Positions 43,901 through 55,782 of a stretch of DNA of 64,000 bases are shown here, in pieces (position 1 is the stretch's first letter; every line of letters begins with the position of its first letter). A program made the position numbers and the translations under genes. This DNA is from Thereva unica. Lineage: Eukaryota; Arthropoda; Insecta; Diptera; Therevidae. Under the pieces are notes generated by a model. That model was not told where the DNA came from, made no database searches, and was given only the letters and a program-made list of their open reading frames with translations. The stretch is from assembly GCA_949987705.1 (NCBI GenBank), contig OX465282.1:1414501-1478500 (forward strand). Direction: 5' to 3'.

Positions 43901-46118
43901 TCACCCTCTTACCGATTGTCTTTGAGGTAAATAAATCCTCTATAAGCTTTGTGCTGATACTGAAAACGAATAGGTAATTGCTGCCAACAAGGTCATTCTA
44001 AAGTTGTTGGAGTTGTGAAAGAGATTTTTAGAAGCAGGTAGATACACTATGGGATCTACTCCTCCTAATCGTTGTTAGTAAAGTATGCATGGACGCTTTT
44101 CGATGTAGTATTGCAGCACGTTCGTTGCATGCGAGGACTTCACTTGAAATCGACCCCAAAGATCCTACCGACTATCCACCCCTACCAAATTTTTCTCCAG
44201 CACCCTACTTACACGGAGAGCCCATCCTGTTTTTTGTGTTCTGCTTATTCGTATTAAGTGTTTATGTTTTTTCTTTTTGTTATCTAAAATAAAATTGTAT
44301 TTGCTCGCAAATATTTAATTACAAACAACAAAACACTTAGTCAACATCCGTAATGCAAAGTAGAAAATTTTCATCAAAGCCAACAAACAAGGGCAAAGCA
44401 GCACAAAACAACCCCCAGTGAAGAAGCACCCAGAATATATCGTGACTATTGTATGCCGAGTCTCCACAACTCCTTCAAGACTTGATGGATTTCATCCCCA
44501 AAGAAAAGAATGCGAAAGTTTCTGTGTCTACACACACCCTAAAAGCGAATTTGTTTCCCTGTTTACAGCTGGAATCAAGTAAACATTTGAGAAGAGGATT
44601 CGGGATTTATTTTCAAGTTATCGCCCCATTCATCCCCAATGTGCCGGGGTATCCGGGGATGTCGTGACTCTATCGAAAGTTGCATTTCAGGAAGCACCCT
44701 TCGATATGTTTGGGGGAGCGTCGGAAAGCATGAAAAAACTCAAAGGGGGGCGGCGACCTCATTAACTCCAGTGGCTTTCATTTGATTGTGATTTGATTTA
44801 TTTTACACGCCATCTCTTAGATTTATCGGCAAGTGGCACTAGTTCCCAGCGCTCACTCTCTTTTCAATTCAAAGAATCACAATCAATATTTTTTATGGTG
44901 CACCCAAGAAATTGAATTTTATGTCGTTTTAATTGAAGAACTAATTTTAAATACTTTGCTCCTTTTGAGGAGAGGCACTTTAAAGTGTGAAAATTTACAA
45001 TTCGCTTTCAGTCTGGGCACAATGCACCCGTATGCGAGCAGTGATTTAAATGATAACGAACGAATTTTTATTATCGGGGTATGAGAATGAATCTGAATTT
45101 AGTGAGGGACTCAGCGCAGTAACTAACCGTGACAAATTGCTACGTTCATTAATAAATTGTTACTAGCAATTTGGTAGCTAATTCTTTTGAGGGGGAGAAA
45201 GAAGAGTCGAGGAAATGAATTAGTTTTAAATTAGATTTTCAATAAACATTTCTATGTGCACATTTTTTGAGCCGTTTATCTTGAAGATGACTTACGAATA
45301 TTTTCATGCAGAACAGGTTTATTTTCCTTCCTTATGAGAAAGTCCAAGCTTAGGTGTCACCCTTTTAAATTAACATACCGGATTTTTCTACATCATGGAG
45401 GGTACCAGATTCAATAGAGCCTTCGGTAGTCAGCGAAGTGAAAATCACTCGGCAATGGGCACTCTTTGAAGCTGGCTTAATTTGATAGCGAAACTTTTCA
45501 GCCCGAATCCACAAGCCCCGTATGATAGAGGTCCATGTATTTAGAGCTCCTGTATGCTCTCACTATGCCTCACTATGCGGCCACCAAAAAGTTTATGTAC
45601 CTGAGGTTTAAACTAATCAAATTTTCTAGACTAACCTGATTGGTTAAGTTTTTCCGTCAAGTTTGTTCGTCCTGAGGCCTATGTGCTCCCATTAATAATA
45701 GTTAAAAACTCTACGGCCATCATATGCCCCTTTTTAAAAAGCCAAGCGGCCGGTGTTCGCCCGTTGTAAGGCCGTTTTTAATTTTACTCGGATAGTTTGT
45801 AATCAACTTTCCTCCCTGTCACATCCTAGAGGTAATCTCAATAAGCCGACGTTAGATTAATATCCTTGAACTGATAAATTTGGATCCTTAACATCTTTTA
45901 AAAGCCAGAAGCTGATAATCTTAATTCTTTGAAGACCCCCCTCCTCAATTGCGTTAAAACTAAATTATTTTAAGACCTGCAGTTGGCGACGGTATCTATT
46001 AGCTGCGGATTGCTCATACGTCAGTATGTCCTTAGCAAAGATGGCGCACTGTCATGATAAACTCAACTAACCGGATATGCAGAGAAGGGTCTCGGTGTTT
46101 CCCTTTTAATCTTCTTTG
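43901..46118. other. Intergenic, nothing else recognised
   Basis: Short unmatched ORFs only. A minus-strand LINE tail lies at 45338-45372. A short repeat GTTCGCCCGTTGTAAGGCC at about 45759 also occurs at about 8592. Confidence 0.4.
45338..45372 (-). repeat. LINE/SINE 3' tail, worn copy
   Basis: The minus strand reads AAAAGGGTGACACCTAAGCT then TGGACTTTCTCATAA, the final part of the shared LINE tail. No LINE body is adjacent. Confidence 0.55.
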
Positions 46119-46126
46119 GTCCCTGC

Positions 46127-47722
46127 TAGGAAATCCAATCCCGCATCAAAATCTCAATCCCGCAATCCCGCGAGATCAAGGTCAACAATCCCGCGGACCC
46201 GCGGAGTTTGCGGGACTACGAAAAAAATTCATAGAGTTTGTTGTAAAAGGTTAAGGTGTTTAAGAATTCATGAAGTATTATATGAAATAAGAGCGCATAC
46301 TACAGTTAAAAAAACAAGACCAATTCTGAACTACACTGGAATTTTCTTACATAGAAGCATAAATTTTAATTTCGAAATTGCTCTCTGTTACAGCAGAGTT
46401 TATTCCAACACCGATGTTAGAAAATTCCAGCGTAGTTAAGAAATGGCCTGAATACTTTGTTTGACTGGCTCAGTTGTTTGTTTGAAATACAACACAATTA
46501 GCTGCGAGGGTGATCCCCTTACGCTCACTACTGTGTTTCTATGTAGTGTTTACCCTGGGTTTTCTCAAATTAGGCCACCATGGAAACGGAGTTTGATTAA
46601 AGTTTCGTTAACCAGTCCGGTTCAGTCGAGTTTTGCATATGTGTGCGATTGAGTATCCTTTACTGCACATATACTCGGCGACGCAATGTAATATTATTTA
46701 TCGGTCACTTTCGTCCAGAGCCGTAATGGAAACAGCATCGAGTTAACTTGAAGAAAAAGGTTTCTGTTTACTCAACGAAAACTCTACCTTGGTTCATGGA
46801 AACACAGAAATGCACGTGGGGAATCCCCTGTCGTAGGCGTAGGGTAACTTTACATTTAGACATTCACTTAAACAAACACATATGCAAAACCCGGATTAAT
46901 CCGACGTGTTTCGTGGGGTTTTCTTGGGTTTAACGAAACTTTAATCAATCCCCGTTTACATGGGCGCTTACTCTGAGCTAACCCAGGGTTAATTTTCCAT
47001 GGAAACTCATTAATTGATCACTTTTGGATACACGCACAGAAATAAACTTAGGCGATTTTGTGTTATTGCTGTATTGTTTAGCCTGGTTCCACACGAGGGT
47101 ACACACGACACGAAACAAGGCTACTTTTTTCCACCTTTGGTTTATAGAGAAGAGGGTAAAAAGAGGACAATGGAATGAACACAATTTCCATCGCCCTCTC
47201 AGACCTTCTTCTCCACCATTTTTGTAGTCGACTCTTGTTGTGTCGTGGGTTTTCTCGTGAGGAATCACGCTTAGTAGGCGAGTCGACTGAATTGCAATCC
47301 CAATTTCAAACTGGTGTCACAATGATCACAATTGCAAATTTGCAATCCAAATGAAATCTTTGTCCACACACGAGCACAACTGATTTTGGATCAATCGGTG
47401 TCACAAGAGTTTTGTAAAATGTCAAGTAGTTCAGATGAAGTGCAACTGAAATCGCTTCCGAGCGGCAAGTACAGTCGCAAGCGAATATTCTAACTAGTTT
47501 CAAATCGGTTTCGTTTCTGTTGACCCGTGTATGGATTCCCTCTTCCGTACACGAGCAAGATCATGAAGCAGTTGCGTGTGCAGCTGGAATTGCAAATTAG
47601 TCGGCCCTCCGAACCAAAATCTATTTTTATGAATACTTTGCAATATTGTTAGTATTTCTCTATAAAGGCCCAGTACTCTGCATTACTGATCCCGCAGAAA
47701 TGGTGCGGGATTAGATTCCCTA
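46127..47722. mobile_element. Non-autonomous hAT element (1.6 kb) with perfect target duplication
   Basis: The ends TAGGAAATCCAATCCCGCA and TGCGGGATTAGATTCCCTA are inverted repeats of the hAT type. The flanks are identical: GTCCCTGC at 46119-46126 and 47723-47730. Several AATCCCGC blocks cluster behind the left end (46135-46200) and one near the right, as subterminal repeats. A second element (46553-46988) is nested within. No transposase ORF is present. Confidence 0.85.
46553..46988. mobile_element. piggyBac-like MITE with ~100-bp inverted repeats
   Basis: The ends CCCTGGGTT and AACCCAGGG extend into imperfect inverted repeats of about 100 bp, sharing TTGATTAAAGTTTCGTTAA and TTTTGCATATGTGTG. 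The borders TTTA (46549-46552) and TTAA (46989-46992) suggest a TTAA target with one change. Ends starting CCC plus a TTAA target fit piggyBac-type MITEs. Confidence 0.7.
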
Positions 47723-47730
47723 GTCCCTGC

Positions 47731-49009
47731 TAATGTTCCCTCCAAGAACATACGGAAGCTGATGCCCCATCTCTTTCGAAGGCCAACAAATCTTGGATAG
47801 AGAGCAATAGGCCGAGTTTAGAGTGTCAAGTTCCATGAAAATTTGATCTACCTGGGCGGAAGTGGTCCCCAAGTTTGTAACAAAGTTTATAGAAATAAAT
47901 TCTTTTCCACACCACCATTGAGGTAGAATTCAAGGCGCGTTTTTCTACATGGTTTCCCTATAGGCCTAGTCCATGTTGTATCCATCTAACTGGTTGCACA
48001 AGCTCCTACTAAATGGAAACAATACCTACGAGTACTTTGTCCATCACATCTGAAAAATTCCTCTAATATTCATTACCTGGAAAAGTGCACGACCTAGACC
48101 ATATTCTTGTCTATGACACTATTTTAGTGAATGGTTTGGTTTAAGCAAAAAAATACTGTAAAATAAAAATGCTAAAAACACTGCGCATGAATTTTACGCT
48201 TAATGAAAGTAAAACCAGATAAGTCTACCAGCCGCAAGATCATCACATTAGTACGTGCAGACGTCTCATCGTGATTTTTTTTATAAACATTTGGAATGAA
48301 AGAAGTACTTGGCTTAATAGTTATATATAATCAATCAGGTGTAGGGCCGACATGAGGCAATTTCCCGGAAGGCGCCAATCCGATTGTGCGCAATCAATTT
48401 TCTTTAGTCGCAGAGAAGAATGCGAAATTATAGTTGCGTGAGTTGCGTATTGACAAAAGATCAATTCAGGTCACATATAGGTATTCAAATCACTCTGAGC
48501 ATAAGCAAGTATTTTTGAAATTTATGGCTGGAGTGTAATAAGTAAATATAACTAAAAAGAAAAGACAAAATTTAAATGAAGAGATAAAAATGTGAAATGG
48601 TGACTTTCTTTATTGAAATCTAACTTATTTGTTGGTGTAAATGACTCAATAAAAATTCAGCATGTACCACTTCATGAATATCCCATTTCAATTGGTCAAT
48701 TTTTTGGTAAATATTGACGTAAACCTTCTTAATAAGAAAAAAGTCCAATGGCGATTGAAATCCAAGATCTCGGGGTCTAATCATGGAGGAAATTCTGCTT
48801 AAGCGTAGAGAGCATATCGCAAGTAAGCGGACTTCAGAAAATTATCGCCAGGGATCTAGTCCCCAAAGACCGGTTGATTTTTGATGCAACAAAAAAGAGG
48901 AAGTAAGCTGGAGGAAGATACTTCGCAGATAATACTTGAGTCACTCGAAATCGAATAATAACAAGGCTGGTAAGATCGTGTTAGTAGCAGAGTGAAGCAT
49001 GCCATAGAA
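47731..49009. other. Intergenic, nothing recognised
   Basis: No supportable gene, repeat or RNA was seen. Confidence 0.4.
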
Positions 49010-49760
49010 TTCCTTTAAAAACTCAAGACGCCAGTCTCATGGGATATTACCCAGGCTGTTCGAATAAAGGGGGTGTAGCAGACTATCCGGTGATATGAAA
49101 TGTCTCTTAAGTAGAAGCCAGCTCAACACGCTCCCTCGTAACCCATATTTCCACGTTAGGCATAAGTCTGTGGACCCAATGGCCCTTGGCTGCCGTAGCA
49201 TTCTTGGCTCCCCTCTACCATATTCTGGGTCATAGAGACGCATGCTCTCTCCCGCCGCAATGTCCATGGGGATCATCCCCGCTATTACGCACGTCGGACG
49301 TGGTCTAGTACGCGCCGCAAGCGTGAAGTGCACTTTACCTATATGCGGCCCTCCATTTTCTACTGTTTCTAGTCCTGTTTAACGCTGCTGCCACATTCTT
49401 GCGAATGCTGCACAAATCGCAGACGCTTTGTCTGCGGTGCCCTCCAAGTGCACTTTGAATTTCAGCCTCGGTCGATCGTCATTCCCAGGTACCTCAGACG
49501 GGCTGTGATTGGATGATCTGTTCCCCTACCTTGATCCTTACAGACACTAGCTTTCTCCGTTTGCTGATCAGCATTGCTTCAGTTTTGTGCTCAGCAAGCT
49601 TCAACCCACCGCGTTCTAGCCACGTTTTTATTTCTCAGATCGCTTCGTTCGTCATCTGGGCGGGTTTCCTTCGACTACTACCCCGATGTCATCCGCGAAC
49701 CCGATCGCCACTGCTTCATTTGGAAGACGAAGCCCCCACACGGGGTACACGGGGTAACCC
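49010..49760 (-). pseudogene. R1-type LINE RT C-terminal remnant
   Basis: From 49700 downward the minus strand reads AIGFADDIGVVVEG (RT active-site box), then fragments of the thumb including ARLRYLGMTID. At 49333-49037 it reads CVIAGMIPMDIAAGESMRLY, followed by a C-terminal LTWKYGL block. The VIAGM+P+D motif is characteristic of R1-clade LINEs. Frameshifts break it throughout. It lies outside rDNA, so it is either an old stray copy or a non-rDNA R1 lineage. Confidence 0.7.
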
Positions 49761-49981
49761 TTGGGTTAATTTTGCCCGATTTCTCGAAAGTGCTCTGATT
49801 TGAATGAATGGGGCATCGCTGGCAAGGGCTCGCTCCCCCGAATTCAGAGCAGTGGAGTTTGCCAAAAAATGCCGAGCATGCCCTCTTTTGTGAATTCCCA
49901 AAGGAGGGCTGCGAAATGCCCATTATCTCGGGAAATTCTGGTCAGCTCGGGGTGGGATTGAATCCATAGACTCCAACATTG

Positions 49982-50052
49982 CACAGACATTGCACCATGA
50001 CGAGCATGACATGTGACCTGACAGGCTGGTAATACAATGGGTGCTTCAAGAA
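49982..50052 (+). repeat. Solo LINE/SINE 3' tail
   Basis: It reads GACATTGCACCATGACGAGC, then TGACAGGCTGGTAATACAAT and GGGTGCTTCAAG, matching the 3' region after the ORF of the LINE at 39940-43271 (GACATTGCACCATGACGTG). No coding part is adjacent. Confidence 0.6.
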
Positions 50053-51659
50053 GTACAATAGAAAAATCACCCTTTTGCCTCTTAATCCTTTTATAATATT
50101 TCGCGCCACGTTCCAAACATAGAAATACCTTAAAGTCATCAAAAATCCAGATAACACCCATTAGTGCGATGAAGTCCTTTTAATTACATTCCAGCAAAAC
50201 AGCCCTCACTTTACATCACAAAGCAACGAGCTCCTGTGAATTTGCTCCTTTGCAAAGTCTTAAGTAAGGATATCACCCAAGAGTGCGTCCTTGCATCCCA
50301 ATTAGAGATTTTACACAAAAACCAAAAGGGACCAAAACACTCAAAAACTTTACCTTCCACCCATTTTAGCACTCACCCATCCGCCATACACTCTCACAGG
50401 ACGCCCCGACTGATTTTACACGAAAATAATGAGCGAGGGGTGAACGAGGACATTTCTGTTATAAATTTTCATCCTTTACAATGCCACTTGTTGTTAAACA
50501 ACTATAGCACCCTGTTCAGGAGGAGCCTCGACATATGTTCGACTTTTCACACACACCCGTCGGATGCATAGAGACAGTGGCGTGGGTACAGCGAAAGGAC
50601 TCCAAGGGTAGTATGTAGCTGGATGGAAAGAATTGGAACAATAAAACGTGGCTGACTGCCAAAAACCTGCAACGTTTGATAAGCGAAAATGTTAAGTATT
50701 AGTCACGTACCGTAAAAACCTTTTCGTGTCCTTGCGAACACGTCCGGCTGGCATCCCTGTACAGTTGTGTACTTTGTGTGTGTGTACCAGCCGGAAGAGT
50801 AGTCACCACTATTTCGTGACGAAGCCACACAGGACACAAAAACAGTAGTCAGTAGCCAGCAACTCGAACGGGATAACAATTGGCCGATGATTTTCGTGCT
50901 GGGAAGCATTCTTACTACATATGAAGGACCAAAAGGACAGGATAAGAAAGTGTGTGAGGAACGTTTCGAGAAACCCATTCCGGTCCAGTTCCGCCCAGAA
51001 ACACTTCGTTCTGTACTTTTACCCTCGGCCGTCGTCAGTTCAATTATCATCCAGGATACCTTCTTCCAGGAGCAACAAATTCTGCGTTTAGAAGGATACT
51101 CCCAGTCAGCAAAAGGATATTGGTGGGTTACAAATCGAGAAGCGAGACGCTGCCGGTTACTGGAACGGGCGAGCACAGTCTGAATGCTACTTTTTGATGA
51201 TACCTAGCGTGACTCGGGGCTATTAATTAAAGTTCGCCCTCCGTTTATCGGTTCTAGTTAGTACGGCATCAATGATATCTATGAAAATATCCTACTGTCG
51301 GATCGAACCGGGAAACAATGACTTCTGATCACTGCTGTGGGAATACCAATTGTCTACAGGTTAATGTAATTAACTGAAATTCTATGGGGGCTTCGATAAC
51401 GTATTAGCGGGAATGGGAAAGTTATGAATTGGTTATTGGCTGAGAAGTTATGTGGCTGGGTAGCTGCTCATTGAACAGAAATGCAATTTGGTTAGTGGAC
51501 ATGCAAAACCCTACTAAAGTTAATTGTCTTTTTGCATAATCACGTTTTCTGGTAGGGTATGAAATTTATGATTACTAGGACGTAAATTTTGTGAAATTAA
51601 TTTCACTTTTATAGCCTTTTTTAATATAGAAGGAGTGAAGGAAGGAAGAACTTCGAAGA
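50053..51659. other. Intergenic with unmatched overlapping ORFs
   Basis: A 157-codon minus-strand ORF (50703-51176) overlaps a 98-codon plus-strand ORF (50887-51183). Neither shows a domain, signal peptide or membrane segment I recognise. It could be an exon or chance. Confidence 0.35.
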
Positions 51660-51726
51660 ATCTAGATTACTTTGTAGGTTGTGCTCATTACGACCAACAG
51701 TACGGCTTTAGACAAAAAAAGTCCAC
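51660..51726 (+). pseudogene. CR1/Jockey-type LINE copy, part upstream of the SINE
   Basis: It reads QYGFRQKKST, the conserved QYGFRQKRST block of the RT at 40170-43130. The copy breaks where the SINE begins and resumes at about 52122. Confidence 0.65.
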
Positions 51727-52121
51727 CTCGGCCTCGGTAGCCTAGAGAGTAAGGCGCCCAGAGGTCTCGGGTTCGAATCCCGCCAGCCCCACGGTCCTTC
51801 GCTTTTTCCACTTTCCCACCTACACATAACTTTCCTTCTTTCTTCTTCCTCTTTACATTCCTGATTCCTCCTGTCATAGCCTTCCTTAGCCCTTACCCGC
51901 TCACCAAAAAGCGCATGTCATCGGTTGGTTGATGAGATTCAACTCGTTTCAGGAGGCAGAACTGTTGGAAGTAGGTGGACTAAAAGTATCGCGGGTAGGT
52001 TGTGGCAGTTCCTTCCTCCCCGACTAGAGCTGCTGTTCGACATTGCACCCTATACGAAGAAAATAGATTATCAACAGTATAAAGGGCCTTTCCTGAGACC
52101 GAGCCTTTCACATAAAAAAAA
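51727..52121 (+). mobile_element. tRNA-derived SINE with LINE-derived 3' tail
   Basis: The head resembles a tRNA gene. It has an A-box-like TAGCCTAGAGAGT (51738-51750), a perfect B box GGTTCGAATCC (51770-51780) inside a T-arm (CGGG-TTCGAAT-CCCG), and a CAGCCCCA end. A box and B box are about 12 bases closer than in a real tRNA, so the anticodon arm is reduced. A body of unknown origin runs to about 52030. The tail (GACATTGCACCCTAT, TATAAAGGGCCTTTCCTGAG, TTCACATAAAAAAA) matches the 3' end of the LINE at 39940-43271. Read on the minus strand, the head encodes the GAGGIRTRDL string often seen in spurious proteins from insect SINEs. Confidence 0.8.
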
Positions 52122-52955
52122 TCTCAACCACAGTTTGCACAGATCTAATGAGTCCGGCTTGATAGGGAACCTGCGAGGAAATCCTGCATGAGTCATGCTT
52201 CCTTTAAATGCTAGTCGAGGCTACTCTTGATATGTTCTTAATAAAGCTTGGCGCTCATTTCTGTTAGATAAACTCCAAGCTCTGGATTGATAGTTTCTGG
52301 CGGTGCAATCAACATAATACTAGAAATCCCAAACCCCAATCGATCTCTACCGGTGTCCCGCAGGGGTCAATTCTAGAACTTATTTTTAATCCCCTTATAA
52401 ATATCCTATTCACTATATGCAATTCGTTTGAATACAGACCACAACTTCGCAGAATTACCCTAATTTGCGTTAGTCTTCAAATCAAGATATCATACACCAG
52501 CCTTATCTCTGTGATCGTGGTCCTATGTCGAACTCAACCAACAAGTACATTGGACTCATTTTCGACTGAGGCCGAAAGAAGTAAGTCGAATTCATTTTTT
52601 TCAAAACAACGTATTGTCTTATTTCCAACAAAACGAGTAATACCTCCCCATCAATGGACAATGTACAACAAATGGCTGATCTAAATCAATCATCGTAGGT
52701 GTTGAATTAACTAAGGATCTGGGATGGAATGATCGCTCAATCTGTATATTTGGGGTTGGAGTTCGAGCCTAGGTTAAGTACGAAAACGTCTGTCAAACCC
52801 ATTGGTGACGATGTCTACTTCCACGGCAACACTTTATTAGCCTGATCCGTTCATGATCTGTGTCGACAATACTAGTTTTGCGCAAAAAACAGACTGGTAA
52901 ATCTTTCATAAGTAGAACAATTCGATTACTTAACAAAACTGAAAATTTGTGGGGC
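52122..52955 (+). pseudogene. CR1/Jockey-type LINE copy, part downstream of the SINE
   Basis: It starts with LNHSLHRSNESGL, matching LSRSLHGSGESSL of the intact LINE. It continues through a broken motif B (STGVPQGSILE-like), thumb fragments (IVGVELTKDLGWND) and a FISRTIRLLNKTENLW stretch near the C-terminus. It has many frameshifts and stops and ends at the G-run near 52961. Confidence 0.65.
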
Positions 52956-52960
52956 GCCCG

Positions 52961-52979
52961 GGGGGGGGGGGGGGGGGGC
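52961..52979. repeat. G homopolymer run
   Basis: About 18 consecutive G bases follow GGCGCCC. This marks the boundary between two LINE remnants and may be an assembly weak point. Confidence 0.7.
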
Positions 52980-53069
52980 TGGGAAAAGACCCCGACTTAA
53001 AAAAGGTGGTGGATTTGTTTGTACTATATTAAATAACTAGTTTGAAACCAACCATAGTATAGCTGAAAA

Positions 53070-53520
53070 CGGGCAATGTCAATATGGTGAAACGTGGACA
53101 CTGCTCAAATTGGACGTTAAGAAGCTCGAGGTCTTCCATGTGCGATGCTTGAGGCAGATCCTCGGTGTCTCACTCCGCGATCGCCTTCGAAACGAGACAG
53201 TTAGAGAAAGATGCGATCAGCAGACACTGATCGAAGAAGAAATACAAAAAAGTTAACTATGGTGGTTTGGACATGTTTGTCGAATGGATGATAACCGCTT
53301 GTCACGTAAAGTTCTTTGGCGAGATCGTCCGGAAGACAGGAGATATCAGAGATCGGCACTGAAGAAAACCTGACTAAAGAATATCGTGGGCGACTTAAAG
53401 AATCAACGAATATCAGTTATCGAGGCTCGTCACCAAAAATCGTCGAGAATGGGAACGAATCGAGGGTCGAGAATCAGCGGCATCGACAGCAGCATATCCG
53501 TTGCGGGGACGTCCCGATCG
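53070..53520 (+). pseudogene. LINE ORF2 C-terminus (third family)
   Basis: The frame reads LDVKKLEVFHVRCLRQILGV, SLRDRLRNETVRE, then LWWFGHVCRMDDNRLSRKVL. This is the FHxRCLRxILGV...WFGHVxRM block at the end of many animal LINE proteins. One stop and a frameshift occur near 53255 and 53370. The RT itself is absent. Confidence 0.65.
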
Positions 53521-53871
53521 GACCGCCAGCTAACGGATCAAACAAAAAGAGGACCCCTTCCAGGCATGTGCCACGCTACGTCGTATATACCACTTTGCTC
53601 TTAGCTGCGCTGTGAATGATTCGACTTTTCAGCCTACCATACCATTATAGATTCTGAATTTCGCCAGGATCTCCAGATTGACAATCTTCTATTCCCAGGA
53701 GAGCAATCCGTTATACTGTGTGTATTTCAGGGAAACTTCTACAGCAGCTTTACTTTGCATTAATCTGCAAGCACTACGAAATTTTGACTTGTAACTGCTG
53801 TTAATTTCTCTACGGTAGTGACAAGGTACGCCATGCACCCACCGTCTGCACAGTCCTAGAATCATCCGTGT

Positions 53872-54045
53872 CTTGCCTTGCAAAAAGATGGGTGCCCCTC
53901 GAGGAACAGCCCCCGTTATACCGTAGAAATGGCAAAGTTGTGGGTGAGTTCCACTATTTCACCCCTAAAATTATGACCTGTGCAAGCTCTGGAGAAGAAT
54001 TGATGGGGTCCCTTGCATCTGATAATGCTAGGTATGACGCTCGTA
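53872..54045 (+). repeat. Direct repeat, left copy (possible LTR remnant)
   Basis: It shares blocks with 56355-56562 in the same orientation, including CTTGCAAAAAGATGGGTGCC, TTCCACTATTTCACCCC and CTGTGCAAGCTC. The right copy has about 34 extra bases. The pair brackets 2.3 kb that contains a gag-like stretch, but TG...CA ends and a primer-binding site are not convincing. Confidence 0.55.
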
Positions 54046-54149
54046 CGCTAGGGGTAGTTCAAACAAATAAAAATGCATAAAAATATTGTTTAATATTTGT
54101 CCACTGTGAGATAAGGTTCAAGATATGTAAGGATGTTAGTAAAAATGCA

Positions 54150-54330
54150 ATTATAAGGAAAGAAAGAAAACTAGCCGCGACGGAAAATGATCTGCTGAAA
54201 AGAGAAATGGCTCTATTGCAGTTAAGACAAGAAGTTCTAGTAAACCTACAACCTGAAGTAGGAAAGGTTAAAGTCAATGTTGGTTACATATCAGAGATGA
54301 TTCCACAATATGGCGCAGTTGAATGCAGCT
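54150..54330 (+). pseudogene. gag-like coiled fragment
   Basis: The frame reads KERKLAATENDLLKREMALL then QLRQEVLVNL and KVNVGYISEMIPQYG. A charged helix followed by a (I/V)xxISEMIPxFxG-like motif is seen in Gag of some insect LTR retrotransposons. The match is short. The frame is broken soon after by a G-rich stretch. Confidence 0.35.
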
Positions 54331-54989
54331 TCGGGGGAGGGGTGGGGATGAACGGATAACAAAGATCTTGGAAGGTGCTGGGAACCCGACTTGTCACTTC
54401 TATCAAAACCAGAGAAGAGTCACTGAAGACGAACACCTAGCAGATCTGTTAGTAAGTCCTAACCCCACATACCCATATCATATTACCACGCTGAGAATCC
54501 GCAGCGGAGCATTCTACTGAATAACGATCCGGTCTCTTTACCATGCCTTCAAAGACTATGGGAAAGCGGTCAACTCGAGGAAGAGAAGAATGCCGTTTTA
54601 CTTAATAAGAAGATAGTTGGATCCTCTGGATCTCCTCCAGACCACAATAACTCGGCGAATAGGTGAAGGCTCCGCCCATACGGTTTGAGAATCCGACTGA
54701 AACCCCTTCCGAAAAAAATCCGACCAAATGGTAGAAAGTGTCAGAATGGACGTTCTTGCAATAGGTATATCCGGAGAATCTCCTGACCACAGAACAGCTA
54801 GTTGCCGTCCAAGAGAGTTTTCTGGAGGAGATTGCAGAGTTGGGGTAGGAGTCAGAGCACCCAAGATTCGTTGGAGTTGCTGCGCGCCCCTGTGATGGGC
54901 CGCCTTAAGTCCTGGAAGGAGCAAGCCTTGTCGCTGTAGACGAGCTATGTTGTGGTCCGGTGCTTCCCTGCAGATTCATTTTGTTGAAA

Positions 54990-55135
54990 ACGTTGGAGAT
55001 CCAAAAAACGACCCTCTCCACGACGAGTGGAGAGTTCTCTGCGGACCAAAGGTCTATTGACGAACTGAGGCGGACGGGTGGCCATATTGGTGGCAAGTTT
55101 GGTCGGGCACAGCTTAGGATCAGGAAAATCCCATA
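54990..55135 (+). pseudogene. LINE ORF1-like fragment (SIDELRRTGG family), copy 2
   Basis: The plus-strand frame reads FSADQRSIDELRRTGGHIGG then KFGRAQLRI, the same block as 43680-43900 minus. It continues as a Pro/Lys-rich tail with stops. Confidence 0.5.
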
Positions 55136-55379
55136 ACCAAAAGTGCCCCCAGCCAAACTTGCAATGTCCCCTGATCGACCGCCAGCACCTGGCGAGCAAT
55201 CACGATCATTTCTGCTCCGATCACCAAGGAAGTAGAAACCCCGAGGTGACCTACTTAAGGCTTGCAGGAGTCTGCACAATACAAATAACCACATATCCGC
55301 CAGAGAGGTTGGCGTAGCTGGCGAAACACCATGGAAGCAACTTTGGTAAGAAATACTTGCTCTAATGCTCTGACGCGTG

Positions 55380-55612
55380 ACTGAATGGTCAGTTCAGTAT
55401 AAACCCTACCAAGTCGTCCTGCCTTGTCGTCAGCAAAACTCCTATTGACATTGAAAATCCGTTCCCAATTAAAATTAATGGTAATGTTTTACCCTATGTT
55501 GTCTCTGTAAGAAATCTGGGAGTCGAGCTCGACTGTAAATTCAGTTGCTGTAACCAAACCAGAAGTGTCCTTCGTAAGGTGTATGCGGGCCTTCGCCAAA
55601 TTCGGGTATCCT
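55380..55612 (+). pseudogene. Jockey-group LINE RT thumb fragment
   Basis: It reads INPTKSSCLVVSKTPID, then INGNVLPYVVSVRNLGVELD and RSVLRKVYAGLRQIR. This is the region after the active site in Jockey-group LINEs (N-x-x-K-T/S ... SVxNLGVxxD). At 55619 it runs into CAGTGGTTCCCAAA, a sequence typical of hAT ends, but no partner end was found. Confidence 0.6.
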
Positions 55613-55782
55613 CTAATCCAGTGGTTCCCAAATTTTATTTCATACGGAATCTTTCTACAATGTATAAAATTTGTCGGAGCCCAACGATGAAAAAATAAAA
55701 TAATATATGATATCCTTTAATATATTTTAAAATGTTTTTATTAGCTCGCTGTCTTGTCTGTCTGTTTGTCCGGTACATATGT

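Noticed and set aside
50703..51176. 157-codon minus-strand ORF as a gene
   Set aside because: It overlaps a plus-strand ORF of similar quality, has no domain or family pattern I know, and lacks splice or promoter support.
51727..51792. Functional tRNA gene
   Set aside because: The acceptor stem does not pair well and the A-box to B-box distance is too short. The LINE-like tail shows a SINE.
51662..51877. 71-codon minus-strand protein with GAGGIRTRDL
   Set aside because: This string arises from reading the SINE's tRNA-like head backwards and is a known type of false protein.
55619..55700. hAT element starting CAGTGGTTCCCAAA
   Set aside because: The end is typical, but I found no matching inverse end or target duplication, so it is only mentioned.
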